Of a stretch of DNA of 64,000 nucleotides, positions 12,605 to 23,357 are shown in pieces. The position numbers and the translations under genes were made by a program. Every line of letters starts with the position of its first letter. Positions within the stretch are counted from its first letter, which is position 1. The stretch is from Musa acuminata AAA Group (Eukaryota; Streptophyta; Magnoliopsida; Zingiberales; Musaceae). The stretch is taken from contig NC_088354.1 of NCBI RefSeq assembly GCF_036884655.1, positions 10,022,501 through 10,086,500 of the forward strand, in the 5' to 3' direction. Below the pieces are notes generated by a model, which was not told the origin of the DNA, did no database searches, and worked only from the letters and a program-made list of their open reading frames with translations.

Positions 12605-14023
12605 CTACAGAAGAGCATAGAGCATTTCGTTCCAGGCATCAGGCACTCCAGGCAAGCACCAGTGGCTGCAATCCGAGGCAGGGCCTTCTCTGTCCCGCCC
12701 CTCCTCGGCGTAGATGGAGGGGTGCCCATCTCGACGCAGAGCTGACATGCTGGTCACGTCCATAAGGTACACCGGGAAGCTCATCTTCTTCAGCACCTCC
12801 CTCAGCACCACCAATTGCCCCGGAACGCGCGGCGAGTAGCCCAGGAAGACTAGCGGCTCCTTCTGCTTGTAGCATTGCCAGCCGTTCTCCCTGGCAAAAC
12901 AGCCAAGCCGTGAATGGATCTATAGAGAAGAGAAGAGTCACCGTTTCCCTACCTGTTGTGCCGAGGTGAGACGCTTCGGAAAACGACTCGAGTTCGCCGG
13001 GGATCTAAGTTCAAGTCCACCCATTTAGCCCATGTCGTCAGCCCCTTCTCGTAGGCGACCATGGGGTTCAGATTGGTGAACAGCCTCGCTCCTTCCTGGA
13101 AGTAGTCCCACCTGCGAAATGCATACGATCTCAGTTTCCATTCGTCGAACACGGGAGCGTGAATTGGAGTACCGTAGGAGGAAGAAGAATTACGAGCTCC
13201 ATTTGCCGGAGTGAGTCCACCAGTGAGCTGAATCGAACACGAGCACGTCAACTCCGAGCCAGTACTTGGCGTTCTCTTCAATGGAGTCCAAGCGCAACAC
13301 TCTCCTGTTCTCTGCTTCTTCCGTCAGCTCGACAAGAAGGGGAGCCCAGGAGAACTCGATTGAAGCCTCGTAGCCCTGCAAAGTTGGTCGGCGTTTAGCT
13401 GTGTTTCCAGAAAAAGGTTTGGCATGCGGTGTCTTGTTACCATGGCATGGAAAGCGATGGAAGGGCCATTGGAGGAGACCGTCTTCAACTCGCTGGGGAT
13501 CACTGCTTCCACCAAGCAAACAAGAGACTCCCACTGGTTCCTGATTATGGAGTCTCCCACCAGCATCACCCTCTTTTTCCTGATCCTCCCAAGAAAGTCC
13601 AACGCATCGAACCTGCAAGTAAATTCGTAAGCACGATTCCATTTGTTTCAGCAGCAGTCACCTCTTTTACCTTGGAATTGAGCATTGCTTTGGCTTCCAC
13701 CTCCACCGCTCGTAGTCAGAGTCTGGCCTCCCGTTCCTCCTGCAGCTAACTTGCGTACTGAGGTAGGGGCAGCCTGGTGCATACAGAGGGTACGATGGAT
13801 CGAAAACCCACTCTCCTACGGACAAGTTGCAGTCTCTGGGTGATGATCCCTGGTGGCTTTGAACCTCATTAACGTCATCTTCTTTCTCTTCGCGCCACTC
13901 AAACGAGTCGACGTCTAATATGCCCATGCAAGGCACCATGCAGAGTCTTTGGAAGACAATGGGGAGGACGATGAAGCTAAAGAAGGGTAAGTAAGAAAGC
14001 CTGAGAGCTGGCCTTGTGGCCAT
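12605..14023 (-). CDS. TRICHOME BIREFRINGENCE-LIKE (TBL) family protein, putative polysaccharide O-acetyltransferase
   Basis: Five exons (14023-13671, 13612-13441, 13375-13194, 13111-12953, 12890-12605) encode 383 residues. A signal anchor lies at about residues 7-25, so it is probably a type II Golgi protein. The Cys-rich TBL domain follows (CNLSVGEWV ... APGCPY ... RWRWKPKQC). The PC-esterase (DUF231) domain carries the GDS motif at 137-139 (VMLVGDSIIRNQWESL), HWWTHSGKWSSWDYFQEG, and the DxxH motif D362/H365 (DCSHWCLPGVPD). The family transfers acetyl groups to xylan, xyloglucan, mannan or pectin, with Ser, Asp and His as catalytic residues; the substrate cannot be told from sequence. It looks most like the TBL36-38 group, which is a weak guess. 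All catalytic motifs are present. Confidence 0.93.
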
Positions 14024-14065
14024 TTCGAGCTCCTCAAACTTGAGTTTGTCGAACGCATGGAGGAG

Positions 14066-14074
14066 TATATATAG
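14066..14074 (-). promoter_or_regulatory. TATA box of the TBL gene
   Basis: CTATATATA on the minus strand, 43 bases before the TBL ATG at 14023. At normal TATA-to-start spacing the 5'UTR would be only about 10-20 bases. Confidence 0.55.
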
Positions 14075-14905
14075 CTCTGTTCGATTCCTGACTTGGCAGA
14101 TGAGATGCCATGACTCGCGGGACTGCTTCGCCTTTGCTCCTCCCATCATTGCATCGCATGGAGATGTCTCCTTGTTGTTGATTGTGTTTGCCACGGGTGC
14201 TCTATGGATCACAAAGTGTGCATGATTCCACTTTTGCGAGGCTCGATCCTATTCTCCAGTCTGTCTTCAGACTTGAGGGAAACAGAAGAAGAAAGAAACA
14301 GATGGTAGAAGGAGCTACCCGTCTCCAAGCAGGAGAGCTTCTGTAATATCATTGCTCATGCCATATGCCATCGAGCACGGTTGGCCCATGGCAAACCCAG
14401 AGCAACATGTCAGAATAACTGGCACCATCACTTACTCTGCTCCATGCTGCTGCAAGCGAACTGATCCATCTTGTTCAGAACTGAACTCAGCAGATTCTGA
14501 AACCAACGATCATATCACTATACACATTGCAACATCATCTTCAGATCAGTTTTCTTTGACAAGCAGATCAATGTTTTACGCTGATGAGTTTTCCTGACAT
14601 GTGTCAAGCGGACGCTTACGTGCATGTTTCGAAGACCATGTCGGGCAGTAGAAATCAAGCCATCCGGGAAGGGTGATGGACTACGGACGTGGTCTGGTGC
14701 AGCCCGTGTGTGGTGTTGGGTTCGGAGTGACGATAACTCCGCCTTGGTTGCCACGTGTGCACCATCTACCGCGTCAAATGTCTTTGCGTCAACGGTTCTG
14801 ATGCGAGCCAAACGGACCGAAATTAAATGGCGCCACTTATTTTGAATTCCTAACGATTTTAACCCTCCTTTCGCTCTCTGCCGATCGCTATATCACTAAG
14901 CGAAG

Positions 14906-15043
14906 ATGGCTTTTGGAGTCGTCTCCATCTCCGCCTCAACCAGTCGTCTCCCCACCCCTCTCCTAAACAAGCTCCCACGTCTCCTCCTGGCGGCACCGGC
15001 CCAGATCACGCTTGTCCGCCGGTCATCGCCTCCTCTGCTTTGA
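14906..15043 (+). CDS. Short 45-residue ORF resembling a plastid transit peptide; doubtful gene
   Basis: ATG at 14906 opens 45 codons beginning MAFGVVSISASTSRLP, rich in Ser, Leu and Arg with no acidic residues, as in chloroplast transit peptides. The frame stops at 15041. A strong donor (GACGTAG followed by gtgagt) lies just downstream, near 15063. This could be the first exon of a gene whose frame is broken, a leader exon of a non-coding transcript, or chance. No downstream exon between here and 20 kb is convincing. I do not recognise the protein. Confidence 0.22.
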   Translation: MAFGVVSISASTSRLPTPLLNKLPRLLLAAPAQITLVRRSSPPLL

Positions 15044-17420
15044 TTCTGAAACCCCCGACGTAGGTGAGTTCCTCTCTCAACTCCTCCCTTCTCTCCCTGG
15101 GATCGTTTTCTTGCTGACTCGGAGCGATACAATGACGATAGAGGCCGCCATTTCGATAATCGGTGACGATATACTGGATTACCTTATTGGATCTTGGACC
15201 CAGTTCCACGCGCCGATTAACTGTTCGATACTTTTCTATCTTCGGCTTCTTTTGTGAATTATTCGATGCTTCCCATCGGATGTTGATTTTCTTCTGGAAA
15301 GAAATTGATATGAAGCTAAGAAGGCAGGCCGATGGCATCCGGTTTCCATCTATTTAACGATGACGAGACATTTGGATCCGAATATGGCTTCTCTGACTGT
15401 TTTTGCGTTTGGAGAGAAGTGAGTTGCTGCTTACTATTCAAATGCTTATGTGACAAGTTTGAGAGCGGAATTTGGCCAAAATGCAACCGGCGCTGGGCAC
15501 ATTTGGGATGAGGTTTGACTGTGGTATTATCTGATGGGATGTAGCTCTCAGAACCGCATAGCATGAGACACTAATCGATTGTTGCATATCTAGATATATC
15601 CCTTATATACATGGATGCACAGTCATGTTTCTGTACTATCGATATGCTTTCGTTACTAGTGCTATGGGCAATCTAGAGCTCATTAACTCCTCCATCTTAT
15701 CTATAAGAATCTTGAGTTGCATGCTTGGTTCCAAATGCTTTCCAATTTTTAGTGGGTATCAAACAGACACTAATTTGCAAATCAATAAATGAACATGTAG
15801 ATTGCAGCGATGAATGGTGTAAAAGCTTTATAAATACAGTATTGGGAGAGTTGGTCTGAAGGTGTGCTATTATGAACTTAAATATAATAACGACAAGAAG
15901 AGATGAGGTTGATGTATTAGTATATAAAATTTACCCATTTGTGTTCCTGACAAAGTAGAAGACTATGGACTTTGGTTATGAAATGCTTATGGTAGAACAA
16001 TTACTTATTTAGTTCGTAGAGATCCCATGAAGAACAGCTGCTGTACCAAACTGAAAAATGAGAGAACACTTGTATGTTCACCAGTTGATAAGATGTTTAT
16101 TACTTATTTAAATACTTATGTTCACAAGTTTCAATAGCCTTCATATAACCAGATCTTTTGTTTGATTATGTGTTTGCTTCTCAATGTTTGCAGACTTTCC
16201 CAACAAACATGAAGAACACTAACAGACTAGAACTACTACAAAATGGACTCATGATCAAGCAAAGTGCCAATCAGCATGATGCCATGAATTCTTTCACTGC
16301 ATTTCTTTTTGAAGAAGTATCAAATGTTCATAACTTGAAGTTCAGGTATCGCCCATGAGACTATGAATTAACTCACTTGAGTACTTGCTAGAGTAGAATT
16401 TCTTTTATTCAAATGGTTTTTTTTGTTAAATGCATTGAATTTAAGACTTGACAATGTATCACAAGTTAGTTGTCTATAGCTAGTGGGCAATGGAGTCAAG
16501 TAGAGATGACCACAATTGGGTACCAGCAAATTTGATGTGAATCCAATTCCAAGCTTACTAGTTATCTACGTAGCCAAATTCAGACCAACTTATGGTATCT
16601 AGTTTCCTGCGAACCCAGTTTAATTGGATCATATAGAACTAAATTTCCGAAGATTTTGCCTTCTGCATCTCAAGTCACATAGGAATCATGAACGGTAGGG
16701 TGCCCGAGTTGGGTTAGCTAACTATTAAGGCATCAAAATCTAAAACCTAGCCCAGCTTAGTAACTATGTTGAGTACACTTTCATACCCAAATCGATCCCA
16801 TACTTGATCGAAGGGTACATGCATTCAGTTTCAGTGAGCCGTACACCTAGGTACCAAAAAAATCCTGACCTGCTACTATCTATGGAATTTTCAGTGTGCT
16901 ATACCATTTTGTTGCCCGGAAGTAAACCTTTCAAGTTCAAGACATCTTTAAAATGACATTAATGGATGCCTTCTTGACCTGCTAAACTTCTGCCATAAGC
17001 GGTACCATTGATAAGACCCTATAATAGTGGTTCACAGGTATAGTAGGTCCTACACGGTGATCTCTCAGTCACTTAGAAATGATAGGACTCTGTAATGTAT
17101 ATTGTGTTCAGAACATATGTCACTTTGTAATGTCCACGTTTCTAAAAACATTATAGATTTCTGTTATGGTAATTTTGCTAGTTGGTCATCATTTAATTCT
17201 ATCCAAATAGGTTGATGGTGCAGCTAAAACTAAAACGAGGGAACTACAAGGGAAATGCCTTGACTATTATTGGAAAGAAAAATGTTTCTATTTATATTAT
17301 GATAATGAAGTTGATTATGGATTTAGAATCTTCGCCTTATTTTTATCAGTCACACACTCATACATAGAATACTATATGCTTCTATGAGCACCAATGGTAA
17401 TTGAGATGCTTTAAGTTACT

Positions 17421-17581
17421 GTTTAGGAAATCTGTCTCTAGGGGGTTTTGTCTTGTTATGATCATTCCATTATTAGCCTAGCAATGTCACTAGCAAGAAA
17501 AAAAACCCCACAAAAGTCTTTACATTAATACTGGAATGATCATAACAAGCCAAGATGCCATAGAGAAAAGATTTCCTAAAC
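17421..17581. repeat. Imperfect inverted repeat, about 55-bp arms and 50-bp loop
   Basis: The left arm (17421-17475) starts GTTTAGGAAATCT and contains CTTGTTATGATCATTCCA. The right arm (17526-17581) is its reverse complement with a few mismatches in the middle of the arms (TGTCTCTAGGGGGTTTT versus TTTCTCTATGGCATCTT). Transcribed, it would fold into a long hairpin. It may be a small foldback transposon or a precursor-like hairpin. It matches no conserved miRNA that I recognise. Confidence 0.8.
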
Positions 17582-17943
17582 AAAACTAGAATTATGTCAG
17601 TTTTAATTCTCTTTCGCTTGTACATTTCATGATGTACTTCCATACTATGTATGTATGTATGTTTGTATGTGTACTTTTGTGTGTGCTAGTCTTTTTCGTT
17701 GATGGATGTCTTGCGAACTACACTGGCCTATATAATCGATCTAATAATCTTTACTCAATGATCAACCATTGGCCCTATACTTTCTTGGGATTGGTTTTTG
17801 AACCACTGACTTGGTATCCGCTAGATCTTGATACTCAGGTGTGCTTCTCTTAAGGCATTATTTTTGTTGTATGAAGTTCTGCTCCATTCCATTTGTATGT
17901 AATTTTTTCAATTAAGAATCAGAATTTTATCTTTAATGTGTTC

Positions 17944-18282
17944 CAAGGTCTGTCGTACTGAAGCGTATTGCCCGTATCGGGTGGTACGTACCGATCCGAT
18001 AGGTTACCGGTACACGGACCGCCTGGTACCACTACAGTGCTACAATATTTTACTGTAGTACTATAGCAATGCTACAATACTATATTGTAGCAGTGATACA
18101 GTACTATGCTGTAGCAGTGCTACAATATAAAAAATATAAAATTGTTCGATACACTAGGGTGTACCGTTCGATACGTCCTGATGTACCGCTTGGTACGTCC
18201 TGATGTACCGCCCGATACACCGATATCGTACCGTACCGAGCCCGAGTTGAAACGTCGGTACGGTACGATACGACGAACCTTG
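17944..18282. mobile_element. GTAC-rich TIR element, copy 1 (339 bp, with 8-bp target-site duplication)
   Basis: The element begins CAAGGTCTGTCGTACTG and ends with the reverse complement of CAAGGTTCGTCGTATCG. ATGTGTTC flanks it on both sides (17936-17943 and 18283-18290), an 8-bp target-site duplication. The middle (about 18030-18125) is an array of alternating units like GTGCTACAATACTGTAGC. The outer parts carry about fifteen GTAC tetramers in GGTACCG/CGGTACG context. It has no coding capacity, so it is non-autonomous. Terminal YARGG and an 8-bp duplication fit the hAT superfamily. Confidence 0.8.
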
Positions 18283-20451
18283 ATGTGTTCTACATCATTT
18301 GTGCATCTGATTCAATTCCACACCCGCCAACATCCAAATTTCAACTTGTAGTTAGAAAATTAAAAAAAAAAACCATGATATCATGATTCAGCTGCCTTTG
18401 ACACATGTCTTAGCTCCTGTTCAAACTCATCTGATGTTTATTAGTTGATATTTGACATGTTTTAGGTGTAGGTCTCATCAATGCTGTTCCATTTCATGTA
18501 TATACAAAGAATTAGATGAGAATAACGGATTGACTTATAATAAATAGGTACAGATTTACTAGTGCCATTTAGGAAGTGACGTGTCCAAACATGTAGTGCG
18601 ATTGAATGAGAATATGGAGACTGGTAGTGGCAGAAAATTAGAACAAGAAATTACTGAATAATTGTGAGTTAAAAAGTAGGCACCAAAGCAGAATGAGAAA
18701 AATTCCACTCAAAATTTCTTTTACATATGCAAATAAGATTTTAGCCATGCCAGCGAGATGAGTTCAAGAAATGCAAATGCAGTAAGGAAAAGAAAGATAA
18801 AGTAGAAAATTGGAAAAACTGGTTAAAAGCATTAAGAAATCCTTGGTTGAAGATGAACTGTTTCACTGCATTGCTTTTAATAGAGCTAAGATGAATATCT
18901 ATAAAGTGGAACCTGATGAGTTTGTCATCATTTTATTCATTGTGTTAAAGTTTTATCACAATTCAATGTGAAATTTCTGTGACATTACATTCAAAAAGGC
19001 CAACAAGTTTTTTTAGGGGTTATCAAATACATCCACTAGGATACATTTATATCGACCACTTTCCTACCAAATAGATGTATATATGCATTCAATTGATCTT
19101 TTTGCCGGACAGTTTGGCCGTCACGGGCACCACAAGGGTCATTTGCTAATTTCTGTATAATTAATTCTTCAGGGATCGTACTCAGTTTACACCTTACAAT
19201 TATGTACATCATCAAGTAGTTAGAACTCAACATGGAACTCACATTTAAGGTCAAGAACTGATGTGCTTTATCATATCCCAGCATAGATCACTTCATGAGT
19301 ACTGCATGTATGTAACGTGGGTTGCAACCTAGATGTATCAATGGAAATCGTTTCATTGTAGCAGTGACCAATTACTTGAGCGAATTCTAGCTGTCATGCT
19401 TATTAGTGTGTTTTCTTTGTTAAAACTCATCCTCGCTCACATTTTTGCGCTGGTTTGGGAGCACTGCACTCCATCCAGAGAGCCAAACAACAGCACTAGG
19501 TGTCCGAAACCACCACAGATACTGCAAAATAAACTTCTCATGCTGTTTTTGAGTCTAGTTTTACCTCCTTTCTTAAATATTCAGATCGGACTTCCGGGTT
19601 TAGAGCATAATCATTGCGAATCCGGTTTGACTGGACCTCCGATGGGACTTCGAAATCATAGCACATGATGTGCTGGCCACCATTGTCAACTGCTTGGTAC
19701 GACAGACTAAATCTCATGTCTAATTGATGTCTGTGGATTCCGTCTCCTGATTTCCTTTCTCTCACCGTGACATCTTTCTGTGATCATCGTCATTGTCAAC
19801 TTTTTAAATCTCCGACATGACGAAGTTTTCTGTCGAGTATAATTCTACTGTTGTTTCCTTAATTTGTCTCAGGTCACACCACAACTAGGCCAAACTTCAT
19901 TTTTTGCTGGTTGGAGGCGAATTAGATGGTACACGCTTCTTTCTTTCGTTTTCTCTCCCCCGCCCCCCCGCCCCCTACTTTTGTTAAGTGGGGTGGTGTG
20001 GTTAGTTGGGAACGTGAAATGTGGACATGACATTGCACTCGTTTGAAATATCTCTGTCGAACAACCTCATATCGTAGAGATCAAGTAGGTCAGATCATGT
20101 CTTTCAGCTCTTGTAGTACGTACGACGGATCATGCGAATATTTTATTATACATTTTTATAATAGTTATTAATACAATCTCTGACTTCCTTTGGGTCATAT
20201 GGTGCAGAGGGCAGATGTGGTAGACAATGTGGATATTGCATTCAAGCATTCCGTAGCCTTTTTCAGATAGTTATCAGACACCGGCGAGAAGGTAAGTATA
20301 TTTATAGATTAAGAATCTTTATATGATCAAATTCGTTATGCTTAAGGATATCTGTCTCCATTGCATCATTTAAAATAAGAAACATATATAATTGAGCTAC
20401 CACAGGATAGTACCCAAAAAAAAATAGTTATCGGTAGATGTTTTTGCTAGA

Positions 20452-20664
20452 TCAAGGCTTGCTCCGATTAGATTCCTCGCTGGTTGTGGGGGCGCTGTTG
20501 ATGACGGTGGTAAAGTTGGGATTGGAGTTGGAAAGCTTCTCTCTTAGCTCATGTAACAGGGCCTGGTTCTCCTGGCTGAGAAGCTGTGCCTTCCTTCTCA
20601 GCCTCTCGTTCTCTTTCATTATGTAATAGTTCTGCAAGCAGAGCTTTGCATTCAACCTCTCCAT
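20452..20664 (-). CDS. ZPR: LITTLE ZIPPER protein (ZPR3/ZPR4-like microprotein)
   Basis: Seventy residues on one coding exon. The sequence MERLNAKLCLQNYYIMKE followed by NERLRRKAQLLSQENQALL is the ZPR signature: a leucine zipper alone, with heptad positions L8, I15, L22, L29 and L36, no DNA-binding domain, and a Ser/Thr/Asn-rich tail. LITTLE ZIPPERs heterodimerise with class III HD-ZIP factors (REVOLUTA, PHABULOSA and others), block their DNA binding, and act in meristem and leaf polarity. HD-ZIP III proteins in turn activate ZPR genes. The length matches the short ZPR3/4 type (about 67-72 residues) rather than ZPR1/2. The exon starts after a tttacag acceptor at 20696; the first ATG after it is the start used here. 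No other gene lies within 2 kb. Confidence 0.9.
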   Translation of the reverse strand: MERLNAKLCLQNYYIMKENERLRRKAQLLSQENQALLHELREKLSNSNPNFTTVINSAPTTSEESNRSKP

Positions 20665-21270
20665 GTCTTGCCAGCAGGAACCGCAGCGCCCTGTAAACAA
20701 TACGTAGAGAGTCAAGCGGGGCTTTTAAATAGCAGTATATAACCCAACCTGTGGAGAATAAAGAACTACAAACGAGAGACTAAAGGCCAAACAAATTATA
20801 CAATCCCAAACTGAATTAGAAAGAGAGGAAGACCATGAATGGGTGCACTTCTCGACCCTGCATATGAAAGATCAAGATTTGACGCTGAAAACTAGTCATC
20901 AAAGACCGGAATCCCTATGCCAAAATTAAGTAGAATTCCACCCTTGAGAACAATATTCCATCAACCTTCTCGGTCCGAAACCAAAAAGGCAATCATCAAC
21001 AGCCTGAGACTAACAAAATAAAATATAACAATCACCAATTTGATTACCCTCACTTCTTGAAAACTGAAAAGTGCCCCTCTTTGCCCAAGAAAGGAAGCCG
21101 ACAAGATGAGAATCGTATGAGGTTCTCATTATATATCGCTCACCTTTTTGATGGCTGAGACAGGGTAAGAGATGGGAAGACTTGTATGAGAAAGAATAGA
21201 GTGGGATAGAGAAGAAGAGACGGCTATGCGTGTTGTGGGCGGGATAGGCTTCCTCGGATACTTATAGTGG
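20665..21270 (-). promoter_or_regulatory. Leader of the ZPR gene: TATA box and 5'UTR intron
   Basis: A TATA-like CTATAAGTA lies at about 21267-21259 on the minus strand. The leader exon, without an ATG, runs to a donor at about 21148 (CATCAAAAAG followed by gtgagc). A 5'UTR intron of about 450 bases ends at the tttacag acceptor, and the CDS exon begins at 20695. I saw no clear HD-ZIP III palindrome (GTAATnATTAC) by eye. Confidence 0.55.
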
Positions 21271-23357
21271 TGAAAATGCCTCCTCTATCTCGCTCGCTCG
21301 CTCTCCTGTATTTACTCTTCCCAAAAGAGACTCTCCCGTTCTCTCATAATGGTGAGATGCCACAAGAATCATGCGTGCGTTTGGGCAAGCAAAGAGAGGC
21401 ACAGAGAAAGGGTAGAGTTAAGCTTGCAATGAGCCAAGGATGAGGGTGATGGCGTCACGCGATGATGTGTACGCGAAGGGGTGATATGGGGATTTAACGC
21501 GGGCATCTCGCATGATGATGGGCTCGGGAGGCCCAAAAGATTCGCAATGATGGCTGTCATTGCGATGCCCACCTTTCTCTCCCGCCCGCCCATCATCACC
21601 ACCCCTCTCGATCGATGCTCTTTTGTTCCTTTCTCATTATCAACAGTTACACCGTATTCCATTCGTAGTTCCGTCTCACATTCTCTTTCACCAATGCAAA
21701 GAAAAAAGATCATTTGATCCAGAACATAGAACGACAGAGCTCAGTTCATCATCCGTACCTTCTTGTAACTTTCTCAGCGGCCTTTTCTTGATGAGAAGTT
21801 CTTGCATTTGAAGTTTCCAATCCGACGATCTAATCAATTATTCGAAACACGTGGATCCTGTCACCACTTAGTGCATGTTGAGTGGGTTTGCAAGAAATCG
21901 TTTGTTTATTGCTTGAGCTACATGGACAATAATCTAGAAACATTATGAGGAATAATGGTACAGTGCCGCTGGTATAAGATGGTCATTTTGCTTTCCCCTC
22001 GTGTTATCGTTTTATTCAATCGACTATTTCTTAAAGAAAAAGTAGAAGGTTGTCTCACAATTTCTTTATATGTTCTTTCTACACCCTGTTTTATCTAAGA
22101 ATCCATAAATGCTTCCAATTGAGAATCGCACTAGGCGAAGAAGGATGCCAAACGTGAATGACTTTTCGTAGGGCGATGGTTTTGCCCTCCGAAGTATTGT
22201 TGTAACGATAATCTCATGGGGCTCGTTGGCTTGAGTAACAGAACCATGACTATCTTTAGCTTTCATGCATGTCGTAAACATAGTCGTAGCTTCCTTTTTT
22301 CTCTTTAATTTTTTTATGTATGTTATTTATTTAAAATAATTATAGAATTTCTTTCTTAATGGAAGAAATACATAGGTCGAAAGCTTCGATGTTGCCTTCA
22401 CATGTTTTTTAGAAGTTTTTCGAGACGAAGGAGAGAGTCAAAACACTATTTCAAGGCACAGGTTATTAGTTGATTCATATATTAGAAAAAAAAAAAAAAA
22501 GATCTTACTAATAAGACAATCACAATAAGAAATCAAATAGAAGGAATAAAAAAGACAAGAAGAAAATAGTTCTAGCCTATGGATTGAAATTATAAAAATA
22601 TATTTGACAGATTTTTTTTTTAAAAAAATACCTGATTAATATGTAAATCATATTATTTTATGAAATCTTTCATTGAAAAAATATACATAAATATCTTCCT
22701 ATGGCTACCATTTTTAAGGTTAATACATATTTTTTTTTTAAAAACTATATATATATATATATATGAAATATTCATATATGTGAGAATTGCTTTCATATAT
22801 CTTAATCCTGGTCAATTAGTCATCCAACACAACGTGCCTCAATCCTGAATACTCGTTTTCCCTTACCTGTACCAACTGACGTGTCACAGTTTGGTGCCTT
22901 ACATGCTAGTTTGGCGAGACATGATGTGAGAGAAGACAGTGCCAATTTCATTGAATCAGCTGTGCTGAGGGAAGAAGACGAGTGAATCTGCTAGCTTGGC
23001 CTCACTTGGAGAGCGGAGGAAAGAGGTAAGTCAGGTGGTGTGTTGTTGATCACTTTCACCGCAACGTTAGGATATAGTAAGTTGTTTGATCAGACTGAAT
23101 GAGGTCAGACCGGAGGTTGAGCCATTCATTATCAGCTGACGAATAAATGTTTGTTGGATGTAAATTAGGTTTTCTATTCATGCATAATGTTGAATCCCAG
23201 CTTATTATTTACAGTTCACAGCGGCTGATTTTTTCCTTCATACCGATCACAATCGATTTACAAATTAAAATGAAGCGTAAAGAAAACCTTTTCCTTGTCT
23301 ATTCTCTCTTTCTCTGGTTGCTCATCTTACTGCTTCAACCCTATTAGGTATGGTATC
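21271..23357. other. Intergenic region between the ZPR and sialyltransferase-like genes
   Basis: No gene recognised. From 21270 to 21720 the sequence is pyrimidine-rich on the plus strand and probably promoter-proximal to ZPR. From 22300 to 22800 it is very AT-rich with A and T runs and an (AT)n tract near 22747. The last few hundred bases would include the 3'UTR of the sialyltransferase-like gene. Confidence 0.5.

Larger units (their letters stand above)
15064..20451. other. Long region without a recognisable gene
   Basis: AT-rich sequence with short ORFs of no clear family. It holds the hairpin at 17421-17581 and the TIR element at 17944-18282. If the 14906 ORF begins a real transcript, its later exons would have to lie here. 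A 75-residue minus-strand frame near 19538-19765 has protein-like composition, but I cannot assign it. Confidence 0.5.

Noticed and set aside
21430..21455. miR169-like string GAGCCAAGGATGA
   Set aside because: Only the first 12 bases match. The rest differs and no complementary arm lies nearby.
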